Positions 26,569 through 36,107 of a stretch of 64,000 nt of DNA are shown piece after piece. Source of the DNA: Burkholderia sp. D-99 (GTDB lineage: Bacteria > Pseudomonadota > Gammaproteobacteria > Burkholderiales > Burkholderiaceae); assembly GCF_011605345.1 (NCBI RefSeq), contig NZ_JAAOXM010000006.1, positions 186,001 through 250,000 of the forward strand. The letters run 5' to 3'. Both the position numbers and the translations under genes were made by a program. The notes under the pieces were generated by a model. That model was not told the DNA's origin and ran no database searches. It was given only the letters and a program-made list of their open reading frames with translations. The number at the start of each line of letters is the position of its first letter. Position 1 is the stretch's first letter.

Positions 26569-28221
26569 TTACACTCCGCGCGCTTGCTTGTTGGCGAGCG
26601 CGGCTTCGACGAACGACTTGAAGAGGGGATGACCGTCACGCGGCGTGGACGTGAATTCCGGGTGGAACTGGACGCCGACGAACCATGGGTGCATCGAACG
26701 CGGCAGTTCCATCATTTCCGGCAGATCTTCGCTCGGGGTACGGGCGCTGATGATAAGGCCGCCGGCTTCGAGCTGGGGCACGAAGCGGTTATTGACTTCA
26801 TAACGGTGGCGATGGCGTTCGTTCACGTCCTTGCCATAGATTTCTTCCGCCATCGTGCCGGGCTTGATCGGGCAGCGTTGCGAGCCGAGGCGCATCGTGC
26901 CGCCGAGGTCGGATTCCTCGGTGCGCGTCTCGACCTTGCCGTCGCGGTCATACCACTCGGTGATCAGCGCGACCACGCGTTCCGGCGTGTCCGGCTCGAA
27001 TTCCGTGCTGTTCGCCTGCTTCAGGCCGACGACGTCGCGCGCGAATTCGATCACCGCGAGCTGCATGCCGAGGCAGATGCCGAGATACGGCACCTTGGCT
27101 TCGCGCGCATAGCGGATCGCCGCGATCTTGCCTTCCGTGCCGCGACGGCCGAAACCACCCGGCACCAGCACGGCGTCGAGATGCTTCAGGCTGTCGACAC
27201 CGTTCGCCTCGATCTCTTCCGAGTCGATGTACTCGATGTTGACCTTGGTCGACGTGTGCAGCGATGCGTGGCGCAGCGCCTCGATCAGCGACTTGTACGA
27301 CTCGGTCAGGTCGACGTACTTGCCGACCATGCCGATCGTCACTTCGTGCTTCGGGTTCTCGAGCTTCTCGACGAGCGCCGACCACATGCTCAGGTCGGCG
27401 TCCTTCGGCGACAGCTTCAGTTCCTCGCAGATGATGCGGTCGAGGCCCTGGTCGTGCAGCATCTGCGGAATCTTGTAGATGCTGTCGGCATCCCACACCG
27501 AGATCACGGCATCTTCCGGCACGTTCGAGAACATCGAGATCTTCTTCGATTCGTCGTCCGGGATGCGGCGGTCCGCACGGCACAGCAGCACGTGCGGCAG
27601 GATGCCGATCTCGCGCAGCTTCTGCACGCTATGCTGGGTCGGCTTCGTCTTCAGCTCACCGGCCGTCGCGACGTACGGCACCAGCGTCAGGTGCACGAAG
27701 CACGCACTGTTGCGGCCGAGGCGCAGGCTCATCTGGCGCGCGGCTTCGAGGAACGGCAGCGATTCGATGTCGCCCACCGTGCCGCCGATCTCGACGATCG
27801 CGACATCCGGTTCGCCGCAGGTGGCCGACGCGGCCCCGCGCTCGATGAACGCCTGGATTTCGTTCGTGATGTGCGGAATGACCTGCACGGTCTTGCCGAG
27901 ATAGTCGCCGCGGCGTTCCTTGCGGATCACCGATTCGTAGATCTGGCCGGTCGTGAAGTTGTTGGCCTTGCGCATCTTCGTGCTGATGAAGCGCTCATAG
28001 TGGCCGAGGTCGAGGTCCGTCTCCGCTCCATCTTCCGTCACGAACACTTCGCCGTGCTGGAACGGGCTCATCGTGCCGGGGTCGACGTTGATGTAGGGAT
28101 CGAGTTTGAGGAGGGTGACTTTCAGACCGCGCGATTCGAGGATCGCGGCGAGGGAAGCGGCGGCAATACCCTTGCCAAGGGAAGAAACTACGCCGCCGGT
28201 GACGAAAACATATTTGGTCAT
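26569..28221 (-). CDS. pyrG: CTP synthase
   Basis: A 550-residue enzyme converting UTP to CTP with glutamine. The N-terminal synthetase domain (KYVFVTGGVVSSLGKG, residues 3-18) is followed by the glutamine amidotransferase domain, with the nucleophile in GICLGMQ and the catalytic His/Glu in VQFHPEFTS. Length is normal. It heads the pyrG-kdsA-eno-ftsB cluster. Confidence 0.98.
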   Translation of the reverse strand: MTKYVFVTGGVVSSLGKGIAAASLAAILESRGLKVTLLKLDPYINVDPGTMSPFQHGEVFVTEDGAETDLDLGHYERFISTKMRKANNFTTGQIYESVIRKERRGDYLGKTVQVIPHITNEIQAFIERGAASATCGEPDVAIVEIGGTVGDIESLPFLEAARQMSLRLGRNSACFVHLTLVPYVATAGELKTKPTQHSVQKLREIGILPHVLLCRADRRIPDDESKKISMFSNVPEDAVISVWDADSIYKIPQMLHDQGLDRIICEELKLSPKDADLSMWSALVEKLENPKHEVTIGMVGKYVDLTESYKSLIEALRHASLHTSTKVNIEYIDSEEIEANGVDSLKHLDAVLVPGGFGRRGTEGKIAAIRYAREAKVPYLGICLGMQLAVIEFARDVVGLKQANSTEFEPDTPERVVALITEWYDRDGKVETRTEESDLGGTMRLGSQRCPIKPGTMAEEIYGKDVNERHRHRYEVNNRFVPQLEAGGLIISARTPSEDLPEMMELPRSMHPWFVGVQFHPEFTSTPRDGHPLFKSFVEAALANKQARGV

Positions 28222-28246
28222 CGCTGGATGCTCGCGGGAAAAACGG

Positions 28247-28252
28247 ATTATA
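28247..28252 (-). promoter_or_regulatory. -10 box upstream of pyrG
   Basis: A perfect TATAAT on the minus strand lies 25 bases before the pyrG start codon. No clear TTGACA is at 17 bases. The short leader leaves little room for attenuation of the type seen in Gram-positive pyrG. Confidence 0.5.
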
Positions 28253-28400
28253 CCGTAAAGGCCGCCCTTTTCTCAGCAACTGACGCGATGATCGTGCCCT
28301 TTCGCGCCGCCCCGCACCAGTCGTGTGCGCCGGGGCTGCGCCACCCGCCGGTCGGCCAGCCGGGCGTGCCGGCGGTGCGTCCCGGCCACCCAACCAGGCG

Positions 28401-29246
28401 TCAGGCGCGCTTCGCGAGCGGGGCACCGCCCTGCGACGCATCGCCCTCGGCCGCTTTCAGCGAATTCAGCATCCGCTGCAATGCGCGGGCAGTCTCGAGC
28501 GGCCGCTCCATCGGGAACAGGTGACTGCCTTCCAGCCATTCGACACGGCCGCGCGCCGCGCGGCGCGTCGCATCGAGCCCGACCTGGCGCACTTCGCGCG
28601 AACGCGTGCCGGCGAGAAAACCAAGCGGCACCGGCGCGCCGTGCGCGAGCCTGGGGCCGAGCGTGTGCGGCAATGTCCGGTAGATCAGGTATTCGACCTG
28701 CCGGTCGAACGCAAGCGCTCGCTCGCCGTCGGCACCGGCCTGCGGGATCCCGTAGTCGATGTAATCGGCCAGCATCCGTTCGTCCCAGCGGGCGAACGCC
28801 GGTTTCTCACGGAAGTGCCGCCAGACGTCGTCGCGGCTCACCCAGCGCGTGCGCCGGTTGCGCGTCGCGGCGGCCGGCGACAGCCGCTCGTCGAGCCCCG
28901 CCCACTGGCTCGCTCGCAATGCGCCGGCGCGCCAGCCCGCGATGATCGGCGAATCGATCATCACGACGCCGCGCACCCATTGAGGCTTCTTCAGTGCAGC
29001 CATCAGCGACAGGTAGCCGCCGAGCGAATGGCCGACGAGCCAGACGGGACGCTCGTAGCGGCTGCCGATGTCGTCGAGCAACTGCTCGACGAGGTGCGGC
29101 CAGTCGCGCGTCACCGGGTAGCGACGGTCGTGACCGATTCGTTCGATGTAGCGCAGCTCGTAGTCGTCGGCCAGTTCGGCGAAGATCGTGCGATACGTCG
29201 ATGCCGGAAAGCCGTTCGCATGCGAGAAATGGAGGATGTCCTTCAA
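28401..29246 (-). CDS. Alpha/beta hydrolase
   Basis: A 281-residue alpha/beta hydrolase. Oxyanion region HFSHANGFPAS, nucleophile elbow VGHSLGGYLS, and the catalytic His in GSHLFPMERP. No signal peptide. A TTG at 29246 is used: AAGGAG lies ten bases upstream and no ATG is near the conserved N-terminus. Substrate unknown. It lies between pyrG and the palindromic repeat block that follows comEC. Confidence 0.85.
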   Translation of the reverse strand: MKDILHFSHANGFPASTYRTIFAELADDYELRYIERIGHDRRYPVTRDWPHLVEQLLDDIGSRYERPVWLVGHSLGGYLSLMAALKKPQWVRGVVMIDSPIIAGWRAGALRASQWAGLDERLSPAAATRNRRTRWVSRDDVWRHFREKPAFARWDERMLADYIDYGIPQAGADGERALAFDRQVEYLIYRTLPHTLGPRLAHGAPVPLGFLAGTRSREVRQVGLDATRRAARGRVEWLEGSHLFPMERPLETARALQRMLNSLKAAEGDASQGGAPLAKRA

Positions 29247-29263
29247 ATGCCGATGTCTCCTTT

Positions 29264-29410
29264 GTCGACCGGACTTGGCGCTTTAGCGCTTAGTCCGGTC
29301 CCATGCTTCGCGGTCGACCCGGAGTTGGCGCATTAGCGGCTAGTCCGGTCTCATGCTTCGCGGTCGACCGGAGCGAGTGCTGCTGCACTTGCTCCGCGCC
29401 CATGCTTGCG
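29264..29410. repeat. Three tandem palindromic repeat units
   Basis: Units of 49, 50 and 48 bases start at 29264, 29313 and 29363. Units one and two each run from GTCGACC to CATGCTTCGCG and contain an inverted repeat, CCGGAC... GTCCGG or close variant, around an inner GCGC-TT-AGCGC or similar core. Unit three keeps the outline with many changes. The block is in the gap between comEC and the hydrolase gene, both minus strand, so the hairpins could terminate, attenuate or stabilise mRNA. Confidence 0.85.
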
Positions 29411-29463
29411 CATTGTGCGCGGGTTCCGGGCCTTCTTTCTTGCTACGCCAGCCCTCGCCGCGA

Positions 29464-31947
29464 TCACCGGTCCATCCAGTACCGTCGCTGAACATCGCGA
29501 TGACGCTCGAAGGCAAACCCGCCGTCGGCCGGCGCGACGTCGAACCGCACGGCGCCGTCGCGATCGGTGCGTGGCAGCGGAATTCCGCGCGCCTCGTAAC
29601 GCGCGAGAACCGCCCGGTGCGGATGCCCGAAACGATTGCGATAGCCTACAGGAAATACCGCGACGCGCGGCCCGACCGAATCGAGGAAAGGCTCGACCGA
29701 CGACGTACGACTGCCATGGTGCGGAACGACCAGGATCTGCGCGGCCAGCGCGTCGCGCGCGGTGCCCACGAGCTGGCGCTCGGCGGGCGCTTCGATATCG
29801 CCCGTCAGCAACGCGGACGTGCCGCCCGCGTCGATGCGCAGCACGCACGATTGCCCGTTCGACGAACCCGTGCCCGGGCCGCCCGATGGCCAGAGCATCG
29901 TGAACACGACCCCATCCCAGGTCCAGCGCTGCCCTGCCGTACACGGCAGCCGGTCGGCGACGCCAGCGGCCGTCGCATCGCGCCATAGCCCGCTCTTCGG
30001 CGGAATGCCCGCCAGCAGCTGGCGCACGTCGACTGCCGCATAGACGGCCGATGCGCCGCCCGCGTGATCGGCATGCGCGTGACTGAGCACGAGCGAATCG
30101 ATCACCGCGATGCCGCGAGCCCGCAATGCCGGCGCGACGATCCGCGCCCCGGCATGCGTCGACTCCGCTCCCGGCCCCGCGTCGAACAGCAAGGTCCGGC
30201 GCGCGGTCTCCACCAGCACCGACGCGCCCTGCCCGACGTCGAGCACGGTCAGCCGGAAACCGCCCGGCGGCGGCGCATCGGCTGCCGGTACGACCAGCGG
30301 CAGCCACGTGAGCGGCGCCGCCCAGCGCAGCGGCCAGCCGCGCGGCATCAACACCCATGCGACGCCCACGCAGGCCAGCACCAGGACCGGCCAGTCGGGC
30401 ATGCGCAGCCAGAACACGCCGGCCGGCCAGTCGGCGAGGTGTCCGAGCAACATCATCATCGGTTCGAGCGCCGCGTGCGCAAGCCGGAACGCATAAGCAT
30501 CGAACGGCGCGGGCAGCGCGATGCCGGCCAGCACGACCGGCGTCACGACGGAGCTGACCCAGGGAATCGCGAACGCATTGCCGAACGGGCCCGACAGGGA
30601 TATCTGCGCGAACCATGCGGCCGTCAGCGGCGCGAGACCGATCGTCACCGCGTACTGCACGCGCGTGGCCTCGGCGATACGGCGCCCGGCGCGTGCCCCC
30701 CACGCACGCATCCGGTTCGACAAGCCGGTCGTGCCGTTGCCCTCCTCACCTTGCGCATCGGCCTCGCGCACGGCACGCCAGCCGGCAACGGCCAGCAGGA
30801 TCACGGCGACCGCCCCGAACGACAGCCAGAACCCGGCCGACAGCACGGCCCACGGATCGGCAAGCAGCACACCGCCGAGCGCCAAGCACAGCACCGCGGA
30901 AGTCGGCACGCTGCGCCCGGCCAGATACGCAACGCCGCCAGCCGCGATCATCCACCACGCGCGCTGCGCCGGCACGTTGAAGCCGGCGAGTGCCGCATAG
31001 CCGGCCGCGGCCGCCAGCGCGGCGAGCGCAGCCGCGTACGGCGCCGGCAACACGAGCGTCATGGCCCGGGCGCGCCAGCGCAGGCGGCGCCAGACCATCG
31101 ACACGAGGCCGCCCGCGATCGCGCCGACGAGCCCGACATGCAGACCGGAGATCGCGACCAGGTGGCTCGTGCCCGTGCTGCGCAGCACGCGCCAGTCGTC
31201 GTCGCCAATGCCCGACTGGTCGCCGATCGCAAGCGCGGCGACGATGCCGCGATGGCCGGCGTCGCCGCCAAGCGTCTCGCCGATACGCGAGCGCAGCGTG
31301 TCGCGCAGCCGATCGATCGATGCACGCCATCCCGATGCACGCGCATCGAGCAATACCGCCCGCCGGGGCGCGCTGACATAACCGATGGCGCGAATGCCTG
31401 CGGCAAGCCACGCCGCCTCGCTGTCGCGCACGCCGGGATTGGCCTCGGCATGCGGGCGCTTCAGGCGCACGACGAAACGCCAGCGCTGTGCGGCGTGCAG
31501 ATCGGGCAGCGCGTCGCGTGTCGCGGCTGCGCCATACACCCGCCACGACAACCGGATCAACGGTGGAAAGCGGGCCAGCCCCGCATCGTTCGACTCGACC
31601 GCGAACAGCAGCCGCGCGCCTGTCTCGTCGACCACGGGCAGCCCCCGAATCACGCCGGTGACGACGATGTCGCGCCCTTCCCACTCGACGGGCAGGCTGT
31701 CGCCCAGCCGCCATTCGGCCCGCGCGGCCGCATAGCCGAATCCGGCGACGCCGGCCGCGAGCGCGCAAAGCATCCATCCGAACGCGACGGTCATGCGCGT
31801 ACGCCGGCGGCGCATGCACCACGCGCCCGGCACCACGCAGCCCGCGAACACGGCCGCACCGATCATCCATGCGAACGCATCCGGCAGCGCCGCCTGCCGC
31901 TGCAGTACGACCACGCCGAGCGCGAACGCGATCCACCACACGCGCAT
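29464..31947 (-). CDS. comEC: ComEC/Rec2 DNA-uptake membrane protein
   Basis: An 827-residue polytopic protein that forms the inner-membrane channel for single-stranded DNA entry during transformation. An N-terminal ComEC_N soluble domain (DUF4131-type) is followed by the competence membrane domain (LVAISGLHVGLVGAIAGG) with about ten hydrophobic segments, then a C-terminal metallo-beta-lactamase domain (SHAHADHAGG, VPHHGSRTSS). The ATG at 31947 is chosen over an in-frame start at 32001 because GAGGAGGGGCG directly precedes it. Whether this organism is naturally competent cannot be told from one gene. Confidence 0.93.
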   Translation of the reverse strand: MRVWWIAFALGVVVLQRQAALPDAFAWMIGAAVFAGCVVPGAWCMRRRRTRMTVAFGWMLCALAAGVAGFGYAAARAEWRLGDSLPVEWEGRDIVVTGVIRGLPVVDETGARLLFAVESNDAGLARFPPLIRLSWRVYGAAATRDALPDLHAAQRWRFVVRLKRPHAEANPGVRDSEAAWLAAGIRAIGYVSAPRRAVLLDARASGWRASIDRLRDTLRSRIGETLGGDAGHRGIVAALAIGDQSGIGDDDWRVLRSTGTSHLVAISGLHVGLVGAIAGGLVSMVWRRLRWRARAMTLVLPAPYAAALAALAAAAGYAALAGFNVPAQRAWWMIAAGGVAYLAGRSVPTSAVLCLALGGVLLADPWAVLSAGFWLSFGAVAVILLAVAGWRAVREADAQGEEGNGTTGLSNRMRAWGARAGRRIAEATRVQYAVTIGLAPLTAAWFAQISLSGPFGNAFAIPWVSSVVTPVVLAGIALPAPFDAYAFRLAHAALEPMMMLLGHLADWPAGVFWLRMPDWPVLVLACVGVAWVLMPRGWPLRWAAPLTWLPLVVPAADAPPPGGFRLTVLDVGQGASVLVETARRTLLFDAGPGAESTHAGARIVAPALRARGIAVIDSLVLSHAHADHAGGASAVYAAVDVRQLLAGIPPKSGLWRDATAAGVADRLPCTAGQRWTWDGVVFTMLWPSGGPGTGSSNGQSCVLRIDAGGTSALLTGDIEAPAERQLVGTARDALAAQILVVPHHGSRTSSVEPFLDSVGPRVAVFPVGYRNRFGHPHRAVLARYEARGIPLPRTDRDGAVRFDVAPADGGFAFERHRDVQRRYWMDR

Positions 31948-32004
31948 CGCCCCTCCTCGTCGACCCGGCGCCGCCATTGCGAATGCGGCGCCTTCCGGCA
32001 ACGA

Positions 32005-32793
32005 TTATGCGGACGAAAGAGCGAGTCGCGGCAGCGCGGCGAGCGCGTTAGCCGAAGTGCATAGGGAGAGCGCGCCGGCGTCGATCCCGCGCAGTTCGGC
32101 GAGCACTTCGCCGATGCGCGGCACCTGGTCGGGCGTGTTGCGGGATTTGTATGCCCATTCGGGCGCGATGTCGGGCGCGTCCGTTTCGACGACGATCGCA
32201 TCGAGCGGCAACTGTGCCGCTAGCCGGCGGATCTGCAGCGCGCGCGTGAACGTCACGTTGCCGCCGAAGCCGAGATGCAGCCCATGCGCGAGATACGCTT
32301 CGGCCTGCTGGAAACTGCCGTTGAACGCATGCGCGATGCCGCGCCGCACGTCGAATCGGCGCAGCCCGGCCAGTACGCGGTCCTGCGATTTGCGCACGTG
32401 GCACAGCACGGGCAGGTCGAATTCGCGCGCCAGCTTGAGCTGCCCCTGGTAGAAGAACTGCTGCCGCGCTTCATCGAGCCCCGGCACGAAATAATCGAGG
32501 CCGATCTCGCCAATCGCGACAAAGCGCGGATCGTCGAGGCTCGCCTCGATTTCCATCCGCAGCAGGTCGAGATCCTCGTCGCGTGCGCGCGGCGTGTACA
32601 TCGGATGGATGCCGAGCGCATAGGCCGCGCCCGGCGTGCGTTGCGCAAGCTCGCGCACCGTCGTGAAGTTGTCGCGCCCGACGCTCGGGATCACGATGCG
32701 CGACACGCCGGCCGCGCGCGCCGCCTGAACGACCGCGTCGCGGTCGGCGTCGAACTCGGCGGCATCGAGATGGCAGTGCGTATCGATCCACAT
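32005..32793 (-). CDS. TatD family metal-dependent DNase
   Basis: A 262-residue TIM-barrel hydrolase. The N-terminal DTHCHLDAAEFD holds the metal His-x-His, GEIGLDYF the bridging Glu, CHVRKSQ and HAFNGS further ligands, and VVETDAP the terminal Asp. TatD proteins are cytoplasmic 3'-5' nucleases tied to DNA repair, not to Tat export. It starts 68 bases downstream of lolD, on the same strand. Confidence 0.93.
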   Translation of the reverse strand: MWIDTHCHLDAAEFDADRDAVVQAARAAGVSRIVIPSVGRDNFTTVRELAQRTPGAAYALGIHPMYTPRARDEDLDLLRMEIEASLDDPRFVAIGEIGLDYFVPGLDEARQQFFYQGQLKLAREFDLPVLCHVRKSQDRVLAGLRRFDVRRGIAHAFNGSFQQAEAYLAHGLHLGFGGNVTFTRALQIRRLAAQLPLDAIVVETDAPDIAPEWAYKSRNTPDQVPRIGEVLAELRGIDAGALSLCTSANALAALPRLALSSA

Positions 32794-32861
32794 GGCTGCA
32801 TTCCTGCGCCCTTGCGCCGCGCCGGTCAGGCTGATTCCGGCACGCCGCGAAAGGCGTTCGT

Positions 32862-33620
32862 TCACACCGGCAGCGCCGGCTCCTCGTGCAGCACGCCGTC
32901 GCGCAGCCGCATGATGCGGTCGCAGCGCGCGGCGAGATCGGGATCGTGCGTGACGATCACGAAGCTCGTTTCGAGCGTCGCGGACAGTTCGAGCATCAGG
33001 TTGAACACCGTATCGGCCGTCGTGCCGTCGAGGTTGCCGGTTGGCTCGTCGGCGAGCACGCACGCGGGCTTCGTGACCAGCGCGCGCGCGATCGCGACGC
33101 GCTGCCGCTCGCCCCCCGACAGCTCGCCCGGCCGGTGTTTCGCCCGCGGGCCGAGACCGACGCGCTCGAGCATCGTCTGCGCCTCGGCACGCGCGGCCTC
33201 GGTCGTCATCCGGCGGATGCGCAGCGGCATCGCGACGTTGTCGAGCGCGGTGAACTCGGGCAGCAGGTGATGGAACTGGTAGACGAAGCCGAGCGCACGG
33301 TTGCGCAATTCGTTGCGCTCGCGCTCGGCGAGTTGCGTGAACGGCTTGCCGAGCAGCGACACCTCGCCCGCGCTCGGCTCGTCGAGCCCGCCCAGCACGT
33401 GCAGCAGCGTGCTCTTGCCCGATCCCGACGCGCCGACGACCGCAAGCTTCTCGCCGCGCCGCACCGTCAGCTCGGTGTTGTTGAGCACCTGAACGTTGAA
33501 GCCGCCCTGCACGAACGCCTTCGTGATCCCGCGCGCCTGAAGCACGTATTCCTGCATACCTGCCGAATCCTGTCTGTTGTGTTGTCGTGAATCCGCGAAT
33601 GCGGTCGCGCGATCATTCAT
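32862..33620 (-). CDS. lolD: Lipoprotein-releasing ABC transporter ATP-binding protein LolD
   Basis: A 252-residue ABC ATPase. Walker A GASGSGKST, Q-loop in GFVYQFHHL, signature LSGGERQRVAIARAL, Walker B CVLADEP and the H-loop VTHDPD are all present. With LolC/E it extracts lipoproteins from the inner membrane for LolA. The start overlaps the lolC stop by eight bases, indicating translational coupling. The first about 20 residues precede the conserved domain and may be a slightly longer than needed N-terminus. Confidence 0.95.
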   Translation of the reverse strand: MNDRATAFADSRQHNRQDSAGMQEYVLQARGITKAFVQGGFNVQVLNNTELTVRRGEKLAVVGASGSGKSTLLHVLGGLDEPSAGEVSLLGKPFTQLAERERNELRNRALGFVYQFHHLLPEFTALDNVAMPLRIRRMTTEAARAEAQTMLERVGLGPRAKHRPGELSGGERQRVAIARALVTKPACVLADEPTGNLDGTTADTVFNLMLELSATLETSFVIVTHDPDLAARCDRIMRLRDGVLHEEPALPV

Positions 33621-34866
33621 AGCGGAGCGCCTCCGCCGGCTTCACCTTCGCCCCGCGCCAGCTCGGATAGAGCGTCGCGACAGCCGACAGCGCGAACGCG
33701 ATCAGGCCGATCCGGATCACGTCGCTCGCGACGAGTTCTGACGGCAGCTCGCTGATGAAGTACACGGACGGCGGCAGGAACTGCACGCCGAACAGGTGCT
33801 CGATCATCGGGATCAGCCACGGGATGCTCCACGCGATCAGGCAGCCGAGCGCGACGCCCGACGCCGTGCCGACGAAGCCGATCGTCACGCCCTGCACGAC
33901 GAAGATCTTCATGATCGACCCCGGCTGCGCGCCGAGCGTGCGCAGGATCGCGATGTCGGCCTGCTTGTTGGTCACCGTCATCACGAGCGACGACACGAGG
34001 TTGAACGCGGCCACCGCGATGATCAGCGTGAGGATGATGAACATCATCCGCTTCTCGATCTGCACGGCCGAGAACCACGTCTTGTTCTGCTGGGTCCAGT
34101 CGCGGATGTACAGGCTGCCCGACAGCGTATGCGACAGCTCGACCGCCACGTCCGGCGCCTTCTGCATGTCCTTCAGCCGCAGCCGCACGCCGGTCGGCGC
34201 GCTCATCCGGAACAGCGCCTCGGCATCGCGGATGTTGATCATTGCGAGCGTGCTGTCGTATTCGTAGTGGCCCGATTCGAACACGCCGACGACCGTGAAC
34301 TGCTTCAGCCGCGGCATCATGCCGGCCGGCGTGATCGAACCTTCCGGCGCGACCAGCGTGACCTTGTCGCCGACCGTCACGCCGAGGTTGCCGGCGAGCG
34401 CATCGCCGAGCACGATGCCGAACTGGCCCGGCACGAGCGCGGCGAGCTGGCCCGCCTTCATGTCCTTGCCGATGTCGGACACCTGCGGCTCGAGCGTCGG
34501 CTCGACGCCGCGCAGCATCACACCGCTCACCGCGTCCTGACGGGTAAGCAGCGCCTGCGCGTCGACATACGGCGCGGCGCCGATCACCGACGGATTGCGG
34601 CGCGCTTCCTGCGCGGTCAGTTGCCAGTCGGGCATCGAGCCCGTCGGCGAGAACACTTCGACGTGCGCGAGCACCGACAGCATGCGATCGCGCACTTCCT
34701 TCTGGAAGCCGTTCATCACCGACAGCACGACGATCAGCGCCGCGACGCCGAGCGCGATCCCGAGCATCGACACGAGCGCGATGAAGGAAATGAAGCCGTT
34801 GCCGGTCGTGCGTTTGCCGGCGCGCGTGTAGCGCCAGCCGATCTGCCATTCATACGGAAGTTTCAA
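33613..34866 (-). CDS. lolC: Lipoprotein-releasing ABC transporter permease LolC/E
   Basis: A 417-residue inner-membrane permease. It has an N-terminal membrane helix (GFISFIALVSMLGIALGVAAL), a large periplasmic domain and three C-terminal helices in a FtsX-like domain, the LolC/LolE layout. Only one permease gene is next to lolD, so the transporter is probably a homodimer of this protein (LolF-type) or pairs with a partner elsewhere. The call to family is secure; C versus E is not. Confidence 0.93.
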   Translation of the reverse strand: MKLPYEWQIGWRYTRAGKRTTGNGFISFIALVSMLGIALGVAALIVVLSVMNGFQKEVRDRMLSVLAHVEVFSPTGSMPDWQLTAQEARRNPSVIGAAPYVDAQALLTRQDAVSGVMLRGVEPTLEPQVSDIGKDMKAGQLAALVPGQFGIVLGDALAGNLGVTVGDKVTLVAPEGSITPAGMMPRLKQFTVVGVFESGHYEYDSTLAMINIRDAEALFRMSAPTGVRLRLKDMQKAPDVAVELSHTLSGSLYIRDWTQQNKTWFSAVQIEKRMMFIILTLIIAVAAFNLVSSLVMTVTNKQADIAILRTLGAQPGSIMKIFVVQGVTIGFVGTASGVALGCLIAWSIPWLIPMIEHLFGVQFLPPSVYFISELPSELVASDVIRIGLIAFALSAVATLYPSWRGAKVKPAEALRYE

Positions 34867-35028
34867 GCGAATCCTTTCTGCTGGTTACGGCGGGGAGGCG
34901 CCCCGCGGCCGGACCGCCGCCCGGTGGCGGCCACCGGCCCGGGCACGGTCGAAAAACGGCCGCCGGACGCGAACGGGCCGTCAGCCGGCCCGATCACGCG
35001 CGCAGTTTGCCATACAATGCGCACCATC

Positions 35029-36093
35029 ATGCACGACCGACGCCTCCATTTTCTCGTTCCGTTCGCGCTGCCGTCGGCGGCCGATGCGGCCTCGTCCCTG
35101 CACACGCTGGACAGCCCCGCGCTCGAAAAGTTGCTCGCCCGCGCGAGCCTCGTCGAGCGCGTGGCCGGCGAGGACTTCCAGCGCACGCTGCCGCACGAGC
35201 GCTGGCTGGCCCGCCAGTTCGGCGCAACCCAGGGCAACGCCGCGGACGAGGCGCCGCTCGCGCCCTACATGCTGCTGGCGGACGGCGGCGACCCCGGCGC
35301 GCACGCGTGGGCCTGCGTCGAGCCCGTCCACGTCGAAATCGCGCACGATCACCTGGTGCTGGTCGATCCAGCCGCGCTCGCGCTCGACGACGGCGACGCG
35401 GCGGCGCTGCTCGCGGTGGCACGGCCGCTGATCGAAGAACTCGGCGTGCGGCTCGACGCGCCGAATCCCGCCCGCTGGTACCTGTCGAGCGATCAGCTCT
35501 CCCGGCTCGCGGGCGCCGCGCCGCTGCGCGCGAGCGGCCGCAACATCGAAATCTGGCTGCCGCACGAGGCGCATACGGGCGAACGCTCGCGGATGTGGAT
35601 GAAGCTGCAGAACGAAGTGCAGATGGCATGGTTCCAGCATCCGGTCAACGAGGCTCGCGAGGCGCGCGGCCTGCCGGCCGTCAATTCGATCTGGTTTCAT
35701 GCGCAGGGCACGCTGAAGCCGGTCGGCAAGCCGTTCGCGCGCGTGCTGTCCGCGTCGCCGGCAGCGCTCGGCCTTGCGCGCGCCGCACAGATCGACGCCG
35801 CAGCCCCGCCCTCTGCATTCGGCGCACTGCCAGCCGCCGACGGTGCGACGCTCGTCGAACTGCCGGCACTGACCACCCCGTTCATCGAGCAGGACTGGGC
35901 GCGCTGGCACGACGGACTCGCCGTGCTCGAGCGCGACTGGTTCGCGCCGACCCTCGCCGCGCTGCAGTCCGGCGAGCTCGCGAGCGTCGATTTCACGCTG
36001 TGCGGCGATACGAGCTCCGTGACGCTGCACGCGACGCGCGGCGACCTGCGCAAGTTCTGGCGCCGCCGTGCGCTTGCCTCCCTGTTCGAATAA
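35029..36093 (+). CDS. RpfE-like / predicted phosphoglycerate mutase-type protein
   Basis: A 354-residue soluble protein. It begins MHDRRLHFLVPFALPSA and resembles COG4255/'regulatory protein RpfE' proteins described beside recJ in Xanthomonas, where the rpf cluster also holds prfB and lysS. Conserved blocks include LPHERWLARQFG, NIWFHAQGT-type segment (SIWFHAQGTL) and LRKFWRRRAL. Biochemical activity is not proven. Two start codons, 35017 and 35029, are in frame; a TACAAT box overlaps the first, so the second is taken. Confidence 0.8.
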   Translation: MHDRRLHFLVPFALPSAADAASSLHTLDSPALEKLLARASLVERVAGEDFQRTLPHERWLARQFGATQGNAADEAPLAPYMLLADGGDPGAHAWACVEPVHVEIAHDHLVLVDPAALALDDGDAAALLAVARPLIEELGVRLDAPNPARWYLSSDQLSRLAGAAPLRASGRNIEIWLPHEAHTGERSRMWMKLQNEVQMAWFQHPVNEAREARGLPAVNSIWFHAQGTLKPVGKPFARVLSASPAALGLARAAQIDAAAPPSAFGALPAADGATLVELPALTTPFIEQDWARWHDGLAVLERDWFAPTLAALQSGELASVDFTLCGDTSSVTLHATRGDLRKFWRRRALASLFE

Positions 36094-36107
36094 CCAGCAG
36101 ACCCCGA

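Noticed and set aside
25645..28524. 959-codon plus-strand frame opposite kdsA and pyrG
   Set aside because: Low-complexity Arg/His/Leu composition is typical of antisense frames in this genome, and the opposite strand encodes well-known enzymes throughout.
29264..29410. CRISPR array
   Set aside because: Units are contiguous with no variable spacers and are palindromic, so this is a tandem hairpin repeat.
30064..32064. 666-codon plus-strand frame opposite comEC
   Set aside because: Arg/Gln/His-rich antisense shadow; no domain recognised.
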